Positions 16,601 through 22,954 of a stretch of DNA of 39,835 nucleotides are shown here, piece after piece. The notes below the pieces were generated by a model, which saw only the letters and a program-made list of their open reading frames with translations, ran no database searches and had not been told where the DNA came from. The stretch is from a virus. Made by a program: the position numbers and the translations under genes. Numbering within the stretch: position 1 is the stretch's first letter; each line of letters starts with the position of its first letter. The DNA lies in the IMG/VR virus record IMGVR_UViG_3300031673_000187, positions 1-39,835 of that record; one strand, given 5' to 3'.

Positions 16601-19205
16601 AAGAGTTATTCAACTGTTGTAAGCCAACTAAAGTATCATCAATAGCAACTAATTGGTCTTTTAAAGCTTGAGGTGCCACTTCCCCTATTATCTTATAAGA
16701 ATCAATATCATCTTTAATTATTTTCTTTTGTTGAGTTAAGGTATCTTCTAATGCTAGTGCATCTTCTCTTAAACCCTGTAATACTTTAGTCCATGCACTT
16801 GTATCTGTTCCCTTGGGTGTTTCAGAAATTCTATCTTGTATTTCTTTTATAGTTTCAGCTAAGTCCGTTGCTTGAATTGCTTCTTTTGCTATATCTCCTG
16901 CTATTCCCTTACCTAAAACACCTTTTCCAAAAATTTCCTTTAAAATCAAACGTTCTTTTTCTATTGCAAGTATTTTTTCTTGAATTAATAATTCTCTATC
17001 TAAAATATCTATATATTGTTTTTGGTCTTCAGTTAGAGACTTTACCTGTTTAAGTTCTTTTATTTTATCTAATAGTGCATTATATTTTGATGTTAAATCT
17101 GCTACTTTTGTTTGTTGTTCTTCAATTGATACAGTAAAAAAATCCACAGCTTTTACTACTGCATAAATAGTAGTAACTCCTGCTGCTAACCAAAATAAGG
17201 GAGAAGCCAGTAATGTTGCCGTTAATTTTTGTGTTGTTACTATTAAACCATCTTCAGCCATTTTTAATACGGCTATTCCCATTGCTGTCTTTAAAAATCC
17301 TGCTTTCATTACACCTAATCCTACTGTTAATCCTGCAATAGCAACTGTTGTAAGGATTATAGAAGCTATAAATCTTACAAAACCATTATCGGCAACATTA
17401 ATAATACCTGTACCTAAATCAACAAACCATTTAACTAAATCGGTACTAATTAAATTGTTCCAAAATTTTACAACTGTTTCGCTAAATCTATTTGTTTTTG
17501 CATCTAAAGATGTCATAAAAGCCTCTTGTTCTTGTAAAGCCGAACCTGCGGAATTAGAAGATTCTTCTAAGACATTAATTAAATCTTTAGTATTGGTAAG
17601 TATAGCCGTACCAACGTTTCCTTGTCTTAATCCAAATAATTTTTCAACTAAATTAGCTTTACTTTTATCTGTAAGATTGTCAAATTCTTGTCCAATCTGC
17701 AATAATATTTCATATGTTGATTTGAAAGTATTTTTATCTTTCATAATATCAACACCTGTTAAAGATTTTACAAATCTATCTAATTTAGGAATAGCTTCTC
17801 CTGTTTCTTCAGATATCCCTCTTAATCGCATAGAAACAGTTTTTAGGGAATTTCCTATTTTCTCAGGGTCTTGAACAGAACGATTAGCACTAGCTATTAA
17901 TGCAATTGATTCATCTAAAGTATTTCCTGAAATTTGTAAAGAAGCTGCACTTTTTTGTAATGCATTTCCTATTCCTTCGGATGTAACTGCAAATTTATTT
18001 CCAATATTATTAAATTTGTCAATTATTTCCATAGTATCTTTTGCTTCTATTTTAAAACCTTGCATAGTAGAAATTAAAGATTTTGTTGAATCTTCAATAG
18101 GTAAATCCCCAACATTACTATATATTAAAGCATTTTTTGCTAATTCTTGAGAATCCAATAAAGAATAACCTAATTTTTTAAAATCAGTAATTGCTTCTAT
18201 CGCTGCTTTTGTACTATGTCCTACTTCAATAGCTAAATTATTTACATCAGTTAAAAACTGAGTAATTCCCACACTCTTACCTAGTTCATCTGAAACTTTT
18301 TTTAAATTTGTTAATGCCGTATCCATTTCTCTTATGGTAGTTAAACTTCCTTTTAATACATTTACTGCACCAACTAATAATCCTCCTACTAAATAAAAAC
18401 GTAAGAATTTACCTGCATTTTCTAATGCATTAGCCATTACACTACCTGATTGACCTGCTTGTTGTTTTAATGAAGAAAATTCTATACCAGTTTGTTTTAT
18501 TTTAGAATTTAATTCAGGAGTAGCTGTATTTAAACCTTGTATATCTGTTTTAATTTTAGCTAATGCATCTGTATCATATCTACCCTTTTGTTTTCCTGCA
18601 AATATATCCAATTCTCCTGAAAAACCATTTCCACCAAGCATTTTTTGTTTATATAATGCTATATCTATTTCTAATTGTTTTGTTTTTTCTAAAGATTGAT
18701 TAATTGCTTTGGTTTGTAACAATTCTGCACTTCTGTCATTTGTTTTGGATTTTAATTGAGATGCCTCTCTTCCTTTAGCCATTAATTTTGCTAATTGTTC
18801 TTCTTGATTATTCATGGTTTTCAAAGTATTAGTTCTACTATTTAAAACCGCAGAATGTTCTTTTTCAGCTTTAGTTAGCATACTTACTAATTGAACTTGT
18901 TCTTTTTTAGTTAAATTTACAAATTCTTCTTCTTGCCTATATTTTGAAGCAAGTTGAGTAAATTGTTGAGCATCTATTTGTAATGTTTTTCTTAATTGTA
19001 TCAGTTCTTGTAAGGATTTATTTTGAGTATTTTGTGCTTGTGTAGTATTCTTTGTAATTTGTTCTGTTTGTTTCATTTGTTCATTAATTGTAGAATTGAT
19101 TTTTACATTAAGATTATATTTTTTAGATAAACTATCAAGATAACTAGAATATTCTTTTTCTAATTCTTGTTTATTTATCAGTTGCATTTTAATACCTAAA
19201 GCCAT
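13668..19205 (-). CDS. Tail tape measure protein
   Basis: The 1845-residue product is the longest of the window and sets tail length. A helical N-terminus leads to a tape-measure core (about residues 285-480: MDTALTNLKKVSDELGKSVG, then GIGNALQKSAASL). Hydrophobic spans follow at about 605-635 and 665-690, and then long coiled coils. Around 1270-1345, and again at about 1545-1620, the coils show an 11-residue (hendecad) period with aromatic residues at the repeat position. No muralytic domain is obvious; the C-terminal 150 residues contain a short globular region. A GAGGTG site precedes the ATG at 19205. Confidence 0.95.
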   Translation of the reverse strand: MALGIKMQLINKQELEKEYSSYLDSLSKKYNLNVKINSTINEQMKQTEQITKNTTQAQNTQNKSLQELIQLRKTLQIDAQQFTQLASKYRQEEEFVNLTKKEQVQLVSMLTKAEKEHSAVLNSRTNTLKTMNNQEEQLAKLMAKGREASQLKSKTNDRSAELLQTKAINQSLEKTKQLEIDIALYKQKMLGGNGFSGELDIFAGKQKGRYDTDALAKIKTDIQGLNTATPELNSKIKQTGIEFSSLKQQAGQSGSVMANALENAGKFLRFYLVGGLLVGAVNVLKGSLTTIREMDTALTNLKKVSDELGKSVGITQFLTDVNNLAIEVGHSTKAAIEAITDFKKLGYSLLDSQELAKNALIYSNVGDLPIEDSTKSLISTMQGFKIEAKDTMEIIDKFNNIGNKFAVTSEGIGNALQKSAASLQISGNTLDESIALIASANRSVQDPEKIGNSLKTVSMRLRGISEETGEAIPKLDRFVKSLTGVDIMKDKNTFKSTYEILLQIGQEFDNLTDKSKANLVEKLFGLRQGNVGTAILTNTKDLINVLEESSNSAGSALQEQEAFMTSLDAKTNRFSETVVKFWNNLISTDLVKWFVDLGTGIINVADNGFVRFIASIILTTVAIAGLTVGLGVMKAGFLKTAMGIAVLKMAEDGLIVTTQKLTATLLASPLFWLAAGVTTIYAVVKAVDFFTVSIEEQQTKVADLTSKYNALLDKIKELKQVKSLTEDQKQYIDILDRELLIQEKILAIEKERLILKEIFGKGVLGKGIAGDIAKEAIQATDLAETIKEIQDRISETPKGTDTSAWTKVLQGLREDALALEDTLTQQKKIIKDDIDSYKIIGEVAPQALKDQLVAIDDTLVGLQQLNNSLNDIPTNATEAGDALESAFDFTSAEESIKTLQKVKEETKDLTDAMAEYNDAGKFNNKTLLELVAKYPDLIKYLGNEKELYEQISKKVNQKTTDVQTAYNTELTALETSINQKAKGYVTDLKNWHSIEEAKLAISKDMLNQVNDLYNKTLTATGDTGTAEISAMKFARRLKENLNAVLPDIGKYIDLSNFNIGKLLKPDSKSSKSSSTSAEKEISDTILKAERYSELNTQIEITNSLLEKNKAIQENLSGDALISSLREEQELYEQKQKNLSAINDERRKERAELTSYLKTQGAVFKGEGDLLQVKNAQVILQNKLDEVNAHRSDKDKTLYNQLKSQYDNLNDSLKRFIDLQTKDIPNASAEWWKLEGAIKDNTSTIEDNIKAQLKTQIETQQKIDELVLKDKHDREQTAFDTQKKIDDEAFSVKQQGEKDNFEAIKKIRDDAFSDQLQQQQDAFDTQKAIEDKAFEDSQQSQKTNLSAQTYGVTESDYNIYKANKITQLNQGIAGLQGVTGADSEIQAKQTEIDNLNAQSFSDLTDYQQLYTDIHQVRIDALDAELTALQATNEAQAETETRLKNQNDLIEKQTALKNALDNKNVQQLKKQSDGSWQYEYVADDDAVKSAQKAFDDQITSNQDWESQTTLKHKEDLLNQKKQYEQDLINAKNNLSDTLQLNLDKSLAAEKIIYDNAYALRQKALDISLKVQQDAYDLAERNIQRGIDNALKAEQLAYDTAEAIKQTTLTNAQNVENLNLTTHYADMNTLVDIGLKELEKTYGNDWDKINETIKSKLDIAKELYAELALIQAETGSLESADINNGGNSPTNVKTPQQLYAEARANGDWQGMEDANKSANNGKITASVDIEYIKKKYGHVTGGEVSGTGFQWLDGSLQKPERVLSAEQTLSFNKLVANLPNLMNLIKLPSLLDFSSFKLGNNSKTEQIFNIDKLEFPNVTNHTEIVQALDTISLRAKQYSTTKTYGLNQ

Positions 19206-19234
19206 GTTTACACCTCGCTTTCTGTGAATGTGAA

Positions 19235-19672
19235 TTATCTATAATTATCCAAATATCCAATATTTCTATCATTAATTATTTCAACTTTCATTCCAAATTC
19301 CTTACTCATTCTTTCAGCACTACTCTCAATAAAGTTACGAGCAGGATAATTGTGATACATATTATCAATACCCGTATTATCTGTATGTCCATAGTTTAAG
19401 TAAAAAGGAACATTCTTGGATTGGTCACTTCCATCTACTACAGAAAAATAATCCAATAATCCTTCATTGATATAAACTAATAAACTTCCATCCTCTGTTA
19501 TTTTAGAATCTACAGACTCAAGTAGAGAAAAGGTGCGTTCATATTGCACACTGTTATAGGAATCGTATACTAACCTTCCAATTTCTTCCCTTAATATCTG
19601 CTCACAACGTTTCTGAATGTTTTTTATATATAAATTCATTTCATTTTGTATATCTTTGTCGGATATTAACAC
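19235..19672 (-). CDS. HK97 gp10-like tail component
   Basis: The 145-residue product has an N-terminal helix. Near residues 89-121 it has an aromatic and Gly segment (FYLNYGHTDN, then NYPARNFIESSAERM) that resembles the 'Y-x-x-G-H ... P-A-R-x-F' signature of gp10-type neck or tail-completion proteins. The start is a GTG at 19672 behind GGTGGTG. Its usual place is among connector genes, but here it lies directly before the tape measure, after the moron cassette. It could be a specialised tail-tube or tape-measure partner instead. Confidence 0.7.
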   Translation of the reverse strand: MLISDKDIQNEMNLYIKNIQKRCEQILREEIGRLVYDSYNSVQYERTFSLLESVDSKITEDGSLLVYINEGLLDYFSVVDGSDQSKNVPFYLNYGHTDNTGIDNMYHNYPARNFIESSAERMSKEFGMKVEIINDRNIGYLDNYR

Positions 19673-19694
19673 TAAATATCACCACCAATAATAA

Positions 19695-19722
19695 AAACCT
19701 CCCTAAATTAATAGAGAGGTTT
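19695..19722 (-). terminator. Rho-independent terminator after the chaperone-like gene
   Basis: A 10-bp stem (19695-19704 with 19713-19722, one G-U pair in the minus-strand RNA) with an 8-nt loop is followed on the minus strand by T5. It lies 45 bases ahead of the gp10-like gene, yet I see no promoter for the tape measure beyond it. Read-through or antitermination is therefore likely. Confidence 0.75.
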
Positions 19723-19748
19723 ATTTTTATATATTTTGTTTTTTAAAT

Positions 19749-20270
19749 TTATTTTGTTTTATTAAAACCTTTTATTATTTCCATTGTTTCTGGCGAAATT
19801 TTACTCAACTCTTTAGTTAATTTTGGAATCATTTTATTTATTTCTTTGCTATTTGGTATTTTTTCTACTATCTTAGAAATACCCTTTGCAATAACGCTTT
19901 CAATACTATTGTTTATTTTAAGTAAATATTCTAATTGTTCATTTAAACATTTTTCTATAAACTTAATTTCTTCTATTTCTACTGATTTAAATACATGGTT
20001 TACTATTCCAAATTCTTTAATTGTGTCATAGGTTTCAATTATATTATTATCAGATAATTCAATATTACTATACTGATTAACTATTGAATATTCAAAAGCC
20101 ATCTGCTTGAATAAACTATCAATATAAAATCCACTTTCATTTGTAGATGTGCAGGTTTCTATTATATCTTCTACCATCTTCTTTTTAAATGCAAAAGGTA
20201 TGTATTGTTTTACTATTAATAATTCTATATTTTCTTTCACCTGTTCTATAGTTACTAAATTTACTTCCAT
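19749..20270 (-). CDS. Possible tail assembly chaperone
   Basis: The 173-residue, all-helical, acidic product has a pattern (VEDIIETCTSTNESGFYIDS, then MAFEYSIVNQYSNIEL) that I associate with small proteins coded just before tape measures in Bacillota phages. These are often called tail assembly chaperones. The match is from memory and is not secure. It begins with an ATG behind GGAGGTAAAGG. It sits between the lipoprotein terminator and its own terminator. No slippery sequence for a programmed frameshift was recognised. Confidence 0.6.
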   Translation of the reverse strand: MEVNLVTIEQVKENIELLIVKQYIPFAFKKKMVEDIIETCTSTNESGFYIDSLFKQMAFEYSIVNQYSNIELSDNNIIETYDTIKEFGIVNHVFKSVEIEEIKFIEKCLNEQLEYLLKINNSIESVIAKGISKIVEKIPNSKEINKMIPKLTKELSKISPETMEIIKGFNKTK

Positions 20271-20311
20271 TCCTTTACCTCCAATTAATTTTATATATTT
20301 TATTTATTCAA

Positions 20312-20346
20312 ATTAAAAGAAACAAGAATTACTTGCTTCTTTTAAT
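20312..20346 (-). terminator. Terminator of the lipoprotein transcript
   Basis: A 15-bp inverted repeat with one mismatch (20312-20326 with 20332-20346, 5-nt loop) lies directly after the lipoprotein gene. It is followed by AT-rich, T-containing sequence on the minus strand and closes the moron-like cassette. Confidence 0.75.
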
Positions 20347-20355
20347 AATTTTGTT

Positions 20356-20856
20356 TTATTCAGTTCTCACTTCATTTACAAACACTCTAACTTTTTCATA
20401 ATCACTATTATTCTTATGCATTATTTCAAATTCCTTCTGATTGCCAATTCTCAATGTTTCTCCGCTATTGGTATAATCAGAATCTAAAACTTTTCCTGCA
20501 CTATCTAAATACTCTACTGTCACTTCAAAGTATCTAATATCTTTATCACTTGTATTTTTTACCCTACCCTTTACATAAGAATAATTTTTATCAACTTTCC
20601 AAGTCCAACCATCTTGTATTATTAACTTATCTTTGTAATCTTTATTTTCTGTTTCATTAAAAACCATAAGCCAAGTAATAGCTTTGCTTTCATCATCTTT
20701 ATATAATTCTACTGCTTTCCGTTTTGCAGTCTCTACATCACCTTTTGTATAAGCACTTATTATTATTTTATCTTTCTGTTCGTCTGATAATGTACTCGTG
20801 CATGATGATAATATTAAAACCAATACTAGAATCAATGGAATAAAGAATTTTTTCAT
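20356..20856 (-). CDS. Lipoprotein with FxLYD-like domain, possible superinfection exclusion factor
   Basis: The 166-residue product has a typical lipoprotein signal: Lys-Lys, a hydrophobic core at 5-16, and the lipobox LSSC with Cys19. It would be anchored on the outer face of the membrane. Residues 85-160 look like an FxLYD domain (SYVKGRVKNTSDKDIRYFEV). Phage lipoproteins of lysogens can block DNA entry of related phages, and this is my inference here. A gene of this kind is not needed for virion assembly. It has a GGAGG site, an AT-rich promoter region upstream and a terminator downstream, which marks it as a moron. Confidence 0.85.
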   Translation of the reverse strand: MKKFFIPLILVLVLILSSCTSTLSDEQKDKIIISAYTKGDVETAKRKAVELYKDDESKAITWLMVFNETENKDYKDKLIIQDGWTWKVDKNYSYVKGRVKNTSDKDIRYFEVTVEYLDSAGKVLDSDYTNSGETLRIGNQKEFEIMHKNNSDYEKVRVFVNEVRTE

Positions 20857-21077
20857 AAATTAATCCTCCTTTAAATTTGAACAATCTACACAATTATATA
20901 TATTATATTATATGTTGGGAATATTTACAATTATGTAGATTGTTTATGTATGGGGAGGATTTTGCAAACTCATGCTAATCTATCCCTTGTGAAAACTATT
21001 ATCTATTTATTCTATTTATTGATTTTATCTAATATTAAGTATATAATTAACTCAACCGAACAATTATTTATTTTACT
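20857..21077 (-). promoter_or_regulatory. Promoter region with inverted repeat upstream of the lipoprotein
   Basis: An imperfect 15-bp inverted repeat (20881-20895 with 20929-20943, one mismatch) encloses an AT-rich stretch with overlapping TATAAT boxes (20902-20907 and 20907-20912). TTGTAA at 20925-20930 stands 17 bases from the first box. A 20-nt block (20902-20921) matches 19 of 20 bases of the promoter region at 21460-21479. Shared control of the two genes is likely. The rest of the region (20944-21077) shows nothing clear. Confidence 0.6.
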
Positions 21078-21097
21078 AAGTATCTGACAGGATACTT
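21078..21097. terminator. Hairpin, probable bidirectional terminator
   Basis: A 7-bp perfect stem (21078-21084 with 21091-21097, 6-nt loop) follows the small gene ending at 21105. On the plus strand it is followed by A and then T8. On the minus strand the T run is weaker. Confidence 0.5.
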
Positions 21098-21104
21098 ATT
21101 TTTT

Positions 21105-21398
21105 TTATTTATAGTTATATCTTTCAAGTTCAAGCTCCATTTCTATATTAACTTCCATTACACTTAAATCAATATTCATTTCACTAATCTTTGGGTCTAT
21201 TATGTCTCTTAGGAAATTTTCTTTTATTATTACTTTACCAATTCCTTTTCGAGTTTGCTCATATACGTAATTTATTATATCCAACCAACTCAACTTCATT
21301 TTGTCACCATAGTTATATTCTGCTAAACCGATTCCATAATCACTTTCTGCCTCACGATACTGTTTTTGTTCCATTCTCTTACTTGTTATTACATCCAT
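21105..21398 (-). CDS. Small protein of the moron cassette, unknown function
   Basis: The product has 97 residues and is acidic and mostly helical. It has a Trp-containing segment (MKLSWLDIINYVYEQTRKG) and a beta-like C-terminus (MEVNIEMELELERY). No family was recognised. The gene has its own consensus promoter (TTGACA-17-TATAAT) whose core resembles the one ahead of the lipoprotein. It sits between the XRE regulator and the lipoprotein, so it may be an expression partner such as an antirepressor or exclusion factor. That is only a guess from context. Confidence 0.7.
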   Translation of the reverse strand: MDVITSKRMEQKQYREAESDYGIGLAEYNYGDKMKLSWLDIINYVYEQTRKGIGKVIIKENFLRDIIDPKISEMNIDLSVMEVNIEMELELERYNYK

Positions 21399-21464
21399 TT
21401 TAATAACACCCCTTCATATAATATATTTTGGTTAGTTTGGGATTTATTTCCCTTTCCTAATTAT

Positions 21465-21493
21465 ATTATATGCTGGGAAATTTAAAATGTCAA
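21465..21493 (-). promoter_or_regulatory. Consensus sigma-A promoter of the small moron gene
   Basis: TTGACA (21488-21493) and TATAAT (21465-21470), read on the minus strand, are spaced by exactly 17 bases upstream of the gene starting at 21398. A 7-bp inverted repeat (ATTTCCC and GGGAAAT) flanks the -10 box. The same 20-nt block, with one change, recurs ahead of the lipoprotein and suggests a common operator. Confidence 0.8.
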
Positions 21494-21520
21494 CTATTCT
21501 TTATAAAAATAAATAATAAT

Positions 21521-22084
21521 TTATAAATTAAACTTTATATTCTTATCTATCATCTTTTGATTATACCTTATAACCGATTCTAATAACTTTTCTAAGGAAT
21601 TTTTTAGTTCTCTATTATCATTTAATGTATCATCCATAAGTTTAATTATATGTCTCAATTGAAAATTAATATGAAAATCAAATCTCTCATATAAACCCAT
21701 ATCTTCTTTTTCTTCATATTCAAATTCTAACATTTTATAAATCTTTTGATTTTTATCTTTTAAAATTGTAACCACATTTTGAATATCTAAATATAAAATC
21801 CTTTTTAATAAATCTTCTTTTTCATCAATATTAGCATGGTCAAAGTTATAAATTATTTCATTTAACTCTTCTGTTAGTAGACTATCGGATTCTTCATAGA
21901 ATATATCTTCAACTGATACATTAAATACTTTCGCCATATTCATTGAAATAACTACGCTTGGATAAGATTTATTATTGATTATGTTATTTAATGCTACTAA
22001 AGAAATATCTAACATTGATGCTAAGGTTGCTTGGGTATAACCCCTTGCATCTAATAAATATTTTAATTTGTTTTTAACTCCCAT
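21521..22084 (-). CDS. XRE-family (Cro/CI-like) transcriptional regulator
   Basis: The 187-residue product has an N-terminal helix-turn-helix of the XRE type (about residues 5-62). The recognition part TQATLASMLDISLVALNNI and the following MNMAKVFNVSVEDIF fit the family. Residues 70-187 form a helical C-terminal region of unknown role. It could repress the two promoters that share a 20-nt block downstream. A repressor placed inside the structural gene block is more like a moron regulator than a main lysogeny repressor. An AGAGGATT site precedes the ATG. Confidence 0.85.
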   Translation of the reverse strand: MGVKNKLKYLLDARGYTQATLASMLDISLVALNNIINNKSYPSVVISMNMAKVFNVSVEDIFYEESDSLLTEELNEIIYNFDHANIDEKEDLLKRILYLDIQNVVTILKDKNQKIYKMLEFEYEEKEDMGLYERFDFHINFQLRHIIKLMDDTLNDNRELKNSLEKLLESVIRYNQKMIDKNIKFNL

Positions 22085-22257
22085 ATTCTCAATCCTCTCA
22101 TTTCATATCTATATTCATATTATACTATATTAAATATGTATTTGTTAATATGGGATTGAGTATTATTATAAGTATATTACTAATGTGTATGATTTATTCA
22201 TGTGTTAGTAAAATAATTTTATATTGTTTATTATATTATAATTACAATAGATTTTTA

Positions 22258-22292
22258 AAAGAGTGAGCATAGGGTTACTACACCCACCCTTT
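22258..22292 (-). ncRNA. Hairpin shortly after the regulator promoter (attenuator or short RNA)
   Basis: On the minus strand a 10-bp stem (22283-22292 with 22258-22267, including two G-U pairs that exist only in this orientation) is followed by a short U-rich stretch. The promoter start would be only about 25 bases upstream. The element could end a small RNA of about 60 nt or attenuate expression of the XRE gene. It is a prediction from base pairing only. Confidence 0.4.
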
Positions 22293-22323
22293 ATTCCATA
22301 ATTTAGTTTATGTGTATAAGTTT

Positions 22324-22351
22324 ATTATATACTATTTATGTTGCTTGTCAA
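22324..22351 (-). promoter_or_regulatory. Consensus promoter of the XRE regulator
   Basis: TTGACA (22346-22351) and TATAAT (22324-22329) lie 16 bases apart on the minus strand, about 240 bases upstream of the XRE gene. It lacks the block shared by the two downstream moron promoters. Confidence 0.7.
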
Positions 22352-22632
22352 TAGTTTTATATTATATCTATCTAAAACATCTCTGTTTATTTCCAAACTA
22401 AAAGAGAAACAACTACCTATCATATTCTCACTCCTAATTTTAATTTATCTATGTTAATATTATTTATTTTCAAAGTTATGTTTTGGTATTGTTGGGATAT
22501 TGAGATACGTCTACAAGTGATTTAATTAAAGTTTGAGAAATGTTTATAGTGGTTTGGTGTAATGTTATTGGTGAGGGATATTTTGGCTTAAACATTAAAT
22601 AAAACGTAATTATTATATTTACAAAAATAAAA

Positions 22633-22683
22633 AATAGGAGTTAGGCTATCAAGCCTTTTGAGCCATTTTTCCCAACTCCTATT
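22633..22683 (-). terminator. Strong terminator after the tail tube operon
   Basis: A 10-bp perfect outer stem (22633-22642 with 22674-22683) encloses a second small stem (GGCT with AGCC). It is followed on the minus strand by T6, A and T5. It closes the head/tail-tube transcript just before the moron cassette. Confidence 0.85.
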
Positions 22684-22699
22684 AGTTTTATATTACTTA

Positions 22700-22939
22700 T
22701 TATTTTTTCTTTGGTACTATTTCTTCTTTGAAATCTACGTTTATCCAAGTAATATCTTTCTCTTGAGGAGAAAACAACATTTTTATTAATAACTCTTCCA
22801 TTAAAGTATCTTTATTTCCATCAGTTACAAATAATATATTATCTTTTTTAACAATTCTATAACTTCTATTCATAAAAATTCCTTCTGGTGGGAACGCAGG
22901 ACAAGTGTAAGTCAATTTTACTTCATTATATTTAATCAT
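22700..22939 (-). CDS. Small protein following the tail tube gene
   Basis: The 79-residue product has a beta-like N-terminal half (YNEVKLTYTCPAFPPEG) and a basic C-terminus. It is not recognised. It lies 15 bases after the tail tube gene and just before a strong terminator, so it is co-transcribed with the tail tube. It may be a tail assembly factor, but there is no direct evidence. Confidence 0.7.
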   Translation of the reverse strand: MIKYNEVKLTYTCPAFPPEGIFMNRSYRIVKKDNILFVTDGNKDTLMEELLIKMLFSPQEKDITWINVDFKEEIVPKKK

Positions 22940-22954
22940 AAATAACTTCTCCTA

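Larger units (their letters stand above)
22085..22620. other. Intergenic region of about 540 bases
   Basis: The stretch holds a minus-strand promoter (22324-22351) and a hairpin (22258-22292), listed separately. Two short minus-strand frames are present. One of 32 codons (22423 to 22325) has a good AGGAG site but overlaps the promoter boxes. The other has 39 codons (22595 to 22476) and no ribosome binding site. Neither resembles a known product. The remaining sequence is AT-rich without visible structure. Confidence 0.5.

Noticed and set aside
22476-22595. 39-codon minus-strand frame in the intergenic region
   Set aside because: It has no ribosome binding site and no recognisable product, and such a length is expected by chance.
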